The notes under the pieces: model-generated
Told to the model about the DNA's origin: nothing
The model's input: the letters and a program-made list of their open reading frames with translations, nothing else
Databases searched by the model: none
NCBI GenBank assembly: GCA_964035015.1
Contig: OZ036004.1
Coordinates: 6,651,384 to 6,715,383, forward strand
Reading direction: 5' to 3'
Length of the DNA stretch: 64,000 bases
Origin: Corallium rubrum
Lineage: Eukaryota > Cnidaria > Anthozoa > Scleralcyonacea > Coralliidae
Made by a program: the position numbers and the translations under genes
Shown: in pieces, positions 13,738 through 25,200 of the stretch
How the letters are laid out: each line of letters begins with the position of its first letter
Position numbering within the stretch: position 1 is the first letter of the stretch

Positions 13738-14082
13738 CTTTCTCTCTCCCCTCTCCTTTTTGCTTCTTTATTTTTTCTTTTTCTCTTCCTTGATCTCCAT
13801 TTCTTCCTCGTTCTTCGTCTCCCTCTTTCTCTCCCCACTCTCTCCCTCTCCTCTCCCTCACCTTCTCCCTCTACCTTTCTTTCTCCCTCTCTCTCTCTCC
13901 CTCTCCCTCTCCCTCTCCCTCTCCCTCTCCCTCTCCCTCTCCCTCTCCCTCTCTCTCTCTCCCTCTCCCTCTCCCCTCTCCCTCTCCCTCTCCCTCTCCC
14001 TCTCCCTCTCCCTCTCCCTCTCTCCCTCTCCCTTCTCCCGGTCTCCTTCTCCTTCTCCCTCTTCTCCTCCATCCTCTTTTTG
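13738..14082 (+). repeat. Pyrimidine tract, mostly (CCCTCT)n
   Basis: About 345 bp of almost pure C/T on the plus strand, ending about 40 bp before the GPKOW start codon. The open frames read through it on both strands (RGRGRG, SLSLSL) are artefacts of the repeat. Confidence 0.9.
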
Positions 14083-14124
14083 AGTAGACCGCTGGCCTCT
14101 AAATAATGCAGTCACGTATACAAA

Positions 14125-16179
14125 ATGGCGTCCACCACTGATAAAAAAGGCAAAAGCATTTCTTTTACATTTTCAAAGACAAAAACTTCAAAACTGGTAC
14201 GTACGAACAAAGAATATGAGAATGACGATAAAGAACGAAATTCGGAGAAAGATTTCGTACATTCTGCCGAAGGCAAGCAACTACAGAGGTAAATGGATCC
14301 AGAGTATACCATCTCAAACTTTTAGATATTTTTTTATAATTTTAAGACAACTGATTGAGGGCATTAATTTAACCATTCTCTTCTTTGTTTAGTGCTACAA
14401 AAGCTAAGGAAGCTGCCAAAGAGTTAGTCATACCATGTTTGCCAAGAAATGACTTGTTGTTTCCACTTGGAATGGGTGACACGAAGGCAAACAGTTTAGA
14501 CAGACAAGCTGTGGAAGAAATTATGAAAGGCAAGATTGAAAACTGTGTTTATTCTGAGATGTAAAAGTGTATACAGTATATGATACAGTCCATGTATATG
14601 ATACAGTATATATGATACAATATATATAATAAAAATAATAATAATAATAACAAAATCAGATGTTGGTATTACTAGGATAGTGAGAATTCTGAGGAAAGTG
14701 CTTGAGATCTGAGGTTACTTGGTGCAACTTGATGCTCAAGTTAATATCAAATATACTTTGTATATTGTGCATTATGTCAATAATAATAATAATAATAATT
14801 ATTATTATTATTATTATTAAATTATTATTATTATTATATATAAAATATATATTGGGTCATCCCAGAAAACATCCACACCTCCCCCATGGAGGAAATGTGA
14901 AGTTGACCCCCTCCCCCCTTCGCACGTTAGAGTATATTTTACTATTATCAGAAGTAGTTTTACCCCCCTCCCCTCCCCGGATGGCACAAATCTCCTGTGT
15001 AGGGGAGGTATGGATCTTTTCTGGAATGATCCATTAAATGAAAGCATGGTGAACTGCAGAGTTTTTTTTACGGTTTTTAACCTCCCAGCTCATGCAATGA
15101 TTTTAATGTTTAGACTTATCTAAAGCTGAAACAACTGATAATGAAACAGAAAAAGGCTTTGCTATTCCACTGTTAGCAAAAACCCATTTAGCAACACCAA
15201 ATGAGTCCAGCAATAATGATCGAGAACCTGCTGTGGTTACGAAGGAAGAGGTACAGTATATTGTAATTTACTGCACTTCTTAACTGAGTTTGAAATAGCT
15301 ATGGTTTGGCCCTTCTCGATATATGAACAACCAAAATTGGAACTTTATTTATACCTTCCCTTGCCTTAAACTACCTCACTTTCCCTTACAGTCCCTCTTA
15401 GCATACCTTAGCCTACCTTAGCCTCCCTTAGCCTACCTTAGCCTACCTTAGCCTCCCTTAGCCTCCCTTGGCGTACCTTAGCCTCCCTTAGCCTCCCTTA
15501 GTGCTAAGGTACGCTAAGGTATACTAAGGGAGGCTAAGGTATGCTAAGTGAGGCTAAGGGAGGCTAAGGGAGGCTAAGGGAGGCTAAGGTAGGCTAAGGT
15601 ACGCTAAGAGGGACTGTAAGGGAAAGTGAGGTAGTTTAAGGCAAGGGAAGGTATAAATAAAGTTCCAATTTCGGTTGTTCGTATATATCCTTCCTTCCTT
15701 CCTTCCTTCCTTCCTTCCTTCCTTCCTTCCTTCCTTCCTTCCTTCCTTCCTTCCTTCCTTCCTTCCTTCTTCCTTCCTTCCTTCCTTCCTTCCTTCCTTC
15801 CTTCCTTCCTTCCTTCCTTCCTTCACAATTTGGAGCTGCAATGCTGAGAGGGATGGGATGGAAAAAGGGAGAAGCCATTGGAGGGACTAACAAAGGGTTT
15901 GTGTGATATTTTAAATTCTTTTTGTCTTTCCATTTATCTATCCATTCTTCCTTCCTTCCTTCCTTCCTTCCTTCCTTCCTTCCTTCCTTCCTTCCTTCCT
16001 TCCTTCCTTCCTTCCTTCCTTCCTTTCCTTCCTTCCTTCCTTCCTTCCTTCCTTCCTTCCTTCCTTCCTTCCTTCCTTCCTTCCTTCCTTCCTTCCTTCC
16101 TTCCTTCCTTCCTTCCTTCCTTCCTTCCTTCCTTCCTTCCTTCCTTCCTTCCTTCCTTCCTTGCTTCCTTCCTTGCTTC

Positions 16180-16210
<31 letters not shown>

Positions 16211-19200
16211 CTTGCTTCCTCCCTCCCTCCCTCCCTCCCTCCCTAGCTCCCTCCTTCCCTCCCTCCCTAGCTCCCTCCTTCCCTCCCTCCCTCCCTCCCT
16301 CCCTCCCTCCCTCCTTCCTTCTTTCATTCATTCATTCATTCATTCATTCATTCATTCATTCATTCATTCATTCATTGATTAATTTATTCCTTCCTTCATT
16401 CTTTCCTTCTCTCCTTTCTTCCTTCCTTTATCCTATTCCTTTTTTCTTTCCTTTCTTCCTGCTTTCCTTTTGTTCTTACTCTTCCTCCCTCTCTCATTCT
16501 TTTCCCTCTATCCTATCTTTCTTCATATCTTCCTTCCAGTGCATGATGACTTTACATATTAATGTAAACTGTCCATTTTCCACATTCAGTTTAGCTGTAC
16601 CAATAGAATTTATTCCACGATCTCAAGGATTAGGACTGGGAGCTGAGCGGAAACATGAAGAAAATAGAAAGAAAAAGCGAAGAAAACCTGGAGATGCCAA
16701 GTCCAGTGAGGTAAACAAAAATCAATTGCTTCATTATTATTAATTTTATTAATTTTTCATACTGTAGAGTAAAATAGAATTATTGTATATTTTTACATGT
16801 ATGTTTATTATCTTTATTGCAGCACTCTGGTCCGATTATTGAGAAAGATGGTAAAATTAGACATTTTAAAACTTTGGATGAAAAAATTCCAGAAAAACAA
16901 ATCCAACAAGGTATTGTATATTCAAAAAATGTCTTAGATACAAACACAGCCTAACAAACATAGAGATCATATGAATACTAGAGGGGGCATCCTATCTTAA
17001 TTTCAGTCAACTGCGGGTAACCAATTGAATGCTGCCATCTTGGATTTTTTTGGAGGCAAACATTAGGTGTATTGGTTGGCAAAGGACTGGGTCTAGTACA
17101 TTTGCCAACCAATTGACTGAAATATCATAGGTAATGGCGGCTGCCATGTGGTTACCAAATTTTCCTGCCAGTGCCCCCTCAAGTAAACATTGTTTAAAAT
17201 CAACAAAGTATAGATACAGTTTCTGGATGTTTAACACTGTTATTCTGCTGTTCTTGGCTCGCTTGCAAGTCTGTTTGCCATTACTTACTTTGTGGAGAGC
17301 CCACCAAGAGCCCGCCAATTCCTTTGCAAAATGATGCGCGGGCAACACCCTGAAACTCGCCTATTGACTGAATTATCATAGGTACAGTAATGGCGGCTGC
17401 CATGTGGTTACCAAATTTTCCCACCAATGCCCCCTCTAGTATTTATATGATCTCTATGCTTACAAACACAGCTTTATAAACACAGTTTACAGCACAGCCT
17501 AACAAACACCAGCTTGTAAAATGTAAATGCAGCTTTGATGTTAAATTACAGGAACAACATTTTTGAAAGGTGGTTATGTGGTTGTAGAATCTGGACCCCA
17601 CAAAGACCTGAGTGGTAAGGTGAGTTGGATACACAGATTAGAAAATATGTTGAAGAAGAAAAGATTAACCCTGTACCTACTAGCGTTCTTCCCTTGGTGA
17701 GCGGTAAATAAGTCATCTGGCGTTAGCCTGAGTAAAATACTAAAAGGCCACCACGGTAACACCGCTGCCAAACGTTTACGCATGCGTGAATTCGCTGAGT
17801 AAACATTGCATGAGAAGTGGGAACTAGCCGTGGCGACAACAACCAAAGACAGTGAAGACTAAGGACCTTCACTCGAAACGTTAGACCACTTACATTCTCT
17901 GTTTCGGCAGTATTAACCTACTATACCATATTTCGATTGTTGTTTCAACACTGCCTACACAGCACACTACGTTTATTAGACTCAACTATTCATTTGTGTT
18001 TTAAAAAAAGGGTAAAGAAAACTACGAAGGGGTAAATTCAGAATATGTTACAATATTGACAAGGAAGCCATGCACAATTACCTAGCTTATCTTTTTGGTA
18101 GTATGCTTATAATTTTAACTTTTGTGTTGGACTCTCGGACCAGTCCAAATATTTCAGTGTTTTCCCGCTCTTTTTCCAAGGACGAGCTCGGACGTCGCGC
18201 GTGCGCAAAACGTTTGGCAGCGGTGTTCACCACGGTAGGGAAAGAGTTAATTTGTGCCAATAATTACATTAAAACAAAGTCACGTGAATCTCAGAACGAA
18301 AGCACTGACTATTTAAAAATATCAAAGCCAATCTTGCTAAATGATGCCAAGAAGTTTGAATACAACATGCATGCTCCTTCATTGCCTCTGAAATTCCTTT
18401 GTTTATTCTACTAATTGTGAAATGCGCATGAGCATAAATCATTAAACGTGAAGGTTATAAGCATGAGCGCAGACATAAACACCAGCCTGGTCATAATCTT
18501 GGTGTAATCTTGTGGACTCCACACAAAAAATAACAGATGAAAATATAGATCTACGTCACTAACTGGACTTTGTGGCGACTTTCTGTTTTTCTTGGGAAGC
18601 AATCTTCTTCAAAGGATCACTGTGGGTCACGTTCATTGTTTATTTGTTTAAACGCATTTATCACATAGTTGTCTGGTATTTAAGAACTGTTTTCCATTAA
18701 CCCATTCCTTTTCGAGACGACCCTTTTATTATTTTAGTCGTCTGTCTAAATGTCAGATTATTTTACACCAGTTGTCGAATACCAGACAATTTTATAAACA
18801 CTCTTAAAAGGAAAAGCCGTCGACCAGCCTAGGACAGCAATGGGTTTATAGTCAGTTCCAGCTTGCTTTTGAAATTCGTTTGTCAACATTCGTTGGAAGG
18901 TTGGGAACTTGGTACGTCGTGAAGTTCGTCGTGAAGTTCGAATTTAATAAGCTTTGAATTGAATTCCTTTGGTAAAATCACGGAGAAGAAGATTATTTGT
19001 TGTATAGAATATAATAATAGATACTTGGTTAAGCAGAAACAATGGAGTGTTCATTTCAATTATACGTATCAGATTTCAAAAGCAAGCTGAACGGACTATA
19101 ACAAGTCATTATTCCATTCCCGCCTGCATAAGCTTGCCAAAAACCACCGTTTATTAAAAAGAGTAAAATAACTCTTTCTCACGCCAGGTTATTTTAACGT

Positions 19201-22200
19201 TCGTTCGTTCGTTCGTTCGTTCGTTCGTTCGTTCGTTCGTTCGTTCGTTCGTTCGTTCGTTCGTTCGTTCGTTCGTTCGTTCGTTCGTTCGTTCGTTCGT
19301 TCGTTCGTTCGTTCGTTCGTTCGTTCGTTCGTTCCGTCCGTCCGTCCGTCCGTCCGTCCGTCCGTCCGTTCGTCCGTTCGTTCGTTCGTTCGTTCGTTCG
19401 TTCGTTCGTTCGTTCGTTCGTTCGTTCGTTCGTTCGTTCGTTCGTTCGTTCGTTCGTTCGTTCGTTCGTTCGTTCGTTCGTTCGTTCGTTCGTTCGTTCG
19501 TTCGTTCGTTCGTCCGTCCGTCCGTCAGTTCGTTCGGAATCGATAACCACGGCACCGCCCTTCAGGACTGATCTAGTTATTATTAATTTTTTTGTGAGTT
19601 TTTTGTAATGTTTTGATCTACTTTCTTTATTTTATTTGAGTAGATAACTGCGTTGGATGAAGATAATGCAAGAATATTTGTTCGTCTCGCCATAAACAGT
19701 GAAGTAAGTTATTAATTTATTAGGGTCCTGAATTTTTACCTTCATCAAAAATTGCACCATGTAACAACACCTTGGTAAATTAACAAAAAAAATATTATCA
19801 CGCTCAAAAAACTTTTTTCCACCAAGATCTTTAGATCACATGAACATACTGGTTAGATTTCGAGAAGGGGAAACTAATTTGCAGTGATCTTGTCAGAGTT
19901 TCACTTAAGGTCTTCGTTAAGGTTTTCTGAGGGTCATTTCTGTAAAACGCTCTCAATTCGTCAGAATTTATGCCACAAAAATAAAATAGATATCGTTAGA
20001 AGCTATGAATTTGTAGAATACAATGGTGTCTTTGGTTTCGCGATAAACACAAACCGTCAATAGTTGTGATTTTTTAAATTAAAACTAGAGGGCTTCACTC
20101 GGGGCGACTTTTCCCACCCAGAACAAAGCGTTTCATTTTGTTCAAAAAAAATTTTCTCAGTTCGATTCCGAGATAAATGTCCAGCAAAACGGTTTCAGCG
20201 TTTTTTTATTTATTGCCTGGTCTCGAATTTGATGACTTATTTTGTCCGAATGTTGGTCGAAAAACAGCATTTTTAACTTTGGTCGTCAATAAATTCAATC
20301 GGCAAAACTCGACATATAAAAAAACGCTGACACCGTTTTGCTGGAAATTTATCTCGGAATCAAACTACAAAAAAATATTTTGAACAAAATAAAACGCTTT
20401 TTACTCGAATCGCCCCGAGTGAAGCCATCTGGTTTTAATTAAAAAATTCACAGCTATTAACAGTTTGTGTTTATCGCGAAACCAATTAAAGACACCACTG
20501 TATTCTACAAATTATTAGCTTTTTAACGATATCTATTTTATTTTTGTGGCATAAATTCTGACGAATTGAGAGTGCTTTACAGAAATAACCCTGCAAACCT
20601 TAACGAAGACCTTAACCCTTAGCCAGAGTAAAATATATAAGTAGGGTCAAAAATGTCCGATTCCTTGTTAAAGGGTATCTGAAGGTGTAAAACTAAAGCG
20701 AAGGCTTTGAAGGATATATCAACGCTCAAGGACTGTTTAATCCCGAGCAAAAAACTGCTAAATAGCTGTAGGTGCCTGCTTTCCTGCTGCTTTGTGTGAA
20801 CGTTATCTGACAAGCAGATTCCTCTCATCAGTGTCTTTCACTAGCTCTCTCGCGTAAGCCGTTTTCGTAACATGTTTTTGTTATATATGCGTTAGTCTAA
20901 AGTTGTGATACTGCGATTTTCAGTTGAGCTTCGAGATAGTTGACAAGGGAAATTCGAAACGTCATGTGAGAATTTGAATGTTGTCATGGGCAAATTTAAA
21001 AGTTTGGGCAACGCCTTAATTTCTGTTGATCAAAATGCGCAAACATTCAAATTTTCCATGGAAACGTGTCAAATTGTGAAACGATCAAACTTTTCAAAAA
21101 AAATTCCGGGCTCCAAGCTCAACTGAAAATTGCAGCATTAAGTGCCAGTCCGAATGACGAACCATACGGTCCATACCTGGTATAAAAATATAAAATAGAG
21201 AGACTCGACCGCAGATGAGATTAGAACCAGCGACCTTCGGTTTTACTATAGTCCGACGCTCTACCGATAATAATAATAATAATAATCTTTATTTCCATCA
21301 CACCATTATTGGTACATAGGATACTAATTCAAATGTTAATACAAAAAAAAGTTATTCACCTAATAAACTAATTACCTACAGTAGAGTCATTGAAAATCTT
21401 GGTTAAACTATATACATATTTGGCTGTACATTCTGTTATGCATTCATCATGCATAGCCATACAATAATGAAATAGATCGTTTTTACTCAACAATTTAAAG
21501 CTACTATTAATATTTGATATCTCGTTTATGAAATTTTCTCGAAGATTTACTAATTTATCATTACAATTTGAGAAATAATGATATTCGTCACCCACATCCT
21601 TTGACTTACAAATGGGACATAATCGTAAATTGTATGCGATATTTGTATATCGCCCAACTTCACTTGCAAACTTATGTGCGGATACCCTAAACCTTGTAAC
21701 CGCTTGACGATGCTTTCTGCCTTCGCTCGAAACGTTAGACCACTTACGTTCTCTGTTTCGGCAGTATTAACCTATACTATACCATATTTCGATTGTTGTT
21801 TCAACACTGCCTACGCAGCACACTACTTTGCTTTACATTTTTGATTGAGCTACGTTGTTTATGATTATTTCTCTGTTCTGAAGTAGTAAAGTGTTGTTTT
21901 GAAGAATGGCCATAAGGCACTTGTTGCCTAAGCGATAGTATAAATATTTGACACGCGTTGCCCTGAAGGACATACTTGTTTGTTGACAGTCTTGTTGCTG
22001 TGAAAAGACAAGTGTTAAGTTGACATGAACATCTGTGTCGCGTGCTTTTAAATTGCGAGCGATTCCTCTTCAAGGAGGAGACAATTAATAAAGGCCCTCC
22101 AGCTACAATCCAACTCACAACCTAGCTACGGACGCCGTTACCAAGAATTTATATACTCTGTATACATGTACACGCGGCAATGCTGTTTTAGGAATTTTTT

Positions 22201-25200
22201 GCAATGGTGAAGGGAAATTTAGTGTAGGAATATACATAAGACCAAACGAGGAACTGTTGCGAAAATGGTTCTTTTCTTCCTTTTCTTTTTGTTTTTGTTT
22301 CCTTTTCTTTCTTTTCTATTCATTTCCTCCCCTTTCTTTACTTCTCTTTTCCTTAACTTTCCTTCCCTTTCCTTTCCTTCTTCACTTTCCTTTCCTTCCC
22401 TTTTCTTCCCTTTCCTTTCCTTCCCTTTCCTTTTCTTCCCTTTTCTTCCCTTTCCTTCCCTTTCCATTCCTTTCCTTCCCTTTCCTTTCCTTCCCTTTTC
22501 TTTGCTTCGCTTTCCTTCCCTTGTTTTCCCTTTCCTTTCTTTTCTACTCCTTTCATTTTCTTCCCTTCCCTTCCCTTCCCTTTCCTTCCTTCCCTTCCCT
22601 TCCCTTCCCTTCCCTTCCCTTCCCTTCCCTTCCCTTCCCTTCCCTTCCCTTTTTTTATAAATACACATTGCCCCGGAAACAACTCCTCATCAAACAATAT
22701 TCATCAAACAAAATTGAACACGTACGAATTAGTTCCCTGCCCTGCTGGTTTATAGCAAAAACACATCCTACGCATTCTTATCTATACACCATCTTCGTTA
22801 CCATAGTAATTTTCCCGCTATAACACCCATGTGGTGATATTATACGTGATTATATTTATAATACCTATAATTGAAAAATAACATTTCAATGTTGAATAAT
22901 TCCGGCTTCGTGTACTTACAAATTCAAACTTTGTTGATTTATAGCATGTTCGGTATTTGTTCCGAGTTTTCGGTTCGTGTAGTTGGACTGTCTTTAGTGA
23001 AGTTACATTAACACTTTGATGCCTGAGGACGAGTCTTTAGTATTTTAGACGATTTTATTCAGCACAGGGAGAGGTCCAGGCCTCAAAGGGTTAAATCTTA
23101 ACCGTTTGTCCATGACAGCTAGCTCTTTTGTTGCTAAAAAATAGCGTGCTGCGTAGGCAGTGTAGAAACAACAATCGAAAAATAGCAAGGTTAGATATAC
23201 TGCCGAAACAGAGAATGTAGGAGTCTAACGTTTCGAGCGAAGGCCCTTCGTCAGAGAGAAAAGACTGACGAAGGTCTCTGTTTCGGCAGTATATCTAACC
23301 TTGCTATATTTCTTTTGTTGCTAGTTGCGTGCGTACGGCATATTCCGTGTCTGTTTAAATTTATTGCAATCTTCGTTAGTGCTTAGGTTACAAAAATAAT
23401 TATTGCAAGCGGCAATTCTTGAGGATTGCTAAGGGCCTGTTTCCATGAGCCAGGCTAGCCCAGTTAACCGGGCTCACGCGATTGATTAGAATCTTTCCTC
23501 GGCCACAAAAGGAGATTTGAATTAATGTTAAGATTGTTTAGCGCTAAACTAAACCAATTCTTCTTTGTACATTTAGTTTATGCAAGTTTTAAAGCCACAG
23601 TGAGATTCTAATCAATCGCGTGAGCCAGGTTAACCGGGCTAGCCCAGCTCATATAAACAGCCAGGCTCCTAAGAGACGTTTACCTTTGGGGGCGGTCCCT
23701 TACGAGATTTAGTATGTGATCAAAACAGCAGAATTTATTTCTGACGTGTAAAGGACTGGCCAAATGCTTTCAACATTTCATTCAACATCGTTCAACATTG
23801 TTGAACGCGTGTTGAATGAAAATTTGAACATGTTCAAATTTCGTTCAACATCATGCATTCAACACCATTCAACGACGTTCAACATCATTCAACACCATTC
23901 AACAACGTTCAACGTCATTCAACAGGGATGGCCAAACGCTTTCAACATGTTGAATTCAACAATGTTGAACGATGTTGAACAACATTTTTAATCAACATTA
24001 ATACCACTACTGGTACATATGATACATACAAATTATAGTTAAATACAAAAAATTTAACATATTAAACTAGTAACAATAAGGATAAACAAACTTTGATCAA
24101 CTGCAATGCACCCCAGTCTTGGAGTCGTAGTACCTTAATACATTATAATTGATCAAAATTCGTTAATATATCAAAACAGAATTTAGCTACTAGTGCCATT
24201 ATAGATTTGTCTTTCATTGAAACCATATACATAAACAGGTCCTGATTATTGAAAGAACAAAACGAATAGTTTATTTGATATAGTTTATGGATGAAATTAG
24301 CTCTGAGATCAGTAAACTTTGGATTGTTGCATTGCATTAAATAATGTTGTTCATTCCCAACCTCATTTAAGTTGCAATGTTTACATATTCTTTCATCGTA
24401 TGGAATATCGACCAGTTTCAACAGGTAATCTATGAGATGATATTCTGAGTTTTGTAACAGCTTGACGATGTTTAACATTACTAATTTCAGAAATGTATTT
24501 TTCAAAGTCCAAATATATTTAAAAATTTTTGAACGTTCTGAGCTGTTGAATGAAATGTTGAAAGCGTTTGGCCAGACCTTAAAAAGTAGAGTGCTGCGTT
24601 GGAAGTGTTTTAGATAGAGCAAAGTGAAAAGGTAAATAATAATAGGGACTTTAAGATTCACGGCAACGGACTACGGCTATACGGTAGAAAGTTTAACGCT
24701 GATATTAAATGGTGGTGTATTTATACATTCAAATTTCAAGATACATTATCGCACGGAGTTGCCTTGTTCTTAAATTCTTGAAGCGATACACTTGTTCAAT
24801 CCATGTTAGTCGCGAGAGTAAGGTTAAGCTTTCCCAGACTTCTGTAGTGATTCAGGTTCCACGTTGTCTTTACAACGTAAAAACGCTTTTTCTACGTTGT
24901 CAACAGAGTCACGACGGCATGAAAATTACTCTGGGGACCGTCATTTGCAAAAGTTCTTTGTATATGACATAAAATTCTATTGTTGAAACACGTTGCCGTA
25001 GTCGTAGTCGTTGTGCTTTCTTAAAGTCCCTATTAACGAAATAGCGGAGTCCTTCAACAGAGTGGAATGTGTGGTGAAGGGCTTCTCTCGAAACGTCAAT
25101 ATTTTCTTATCAAAACTATTCTTGGCAACTTACCACCTTTTCACGTTGCAGACGTCTATTATTAAAGTAAAATAAACATTTGTCGCATGGCACTTGAATT

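Larger units (their letters stand above)
3849..14124. other. Intergenic region, repeat-bearing
   Basis: About 10 kb with no recognisable protein gene apart from the doubtful exon at 4491-4577. It holds several palindromic elements, one tRNA-derived SINE, poly-G tracts and a long pyrimidine tract, listed separately. The rest is AT-rich unique-looking sequence. Confidence 0.5.

Noticed and set aside
13602..14115. 156-, 125- and 85-codon frames on both strands
   Set aside because: Artefacts of the (CCCTCT)n tract.
15636..16743. Long frames on both strands (231, 273, 129, 122 codons)
   Set aside because: Produced by TTCC-type tetranucleotide repeats; only the short GPKOW exons inside are real.
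18070..18414. 114-codon plus-strand frame (also 11148-11357)
   Set aside because: Both lie over copies of the same MITE, and the similarity is that of the repeat; no domain.
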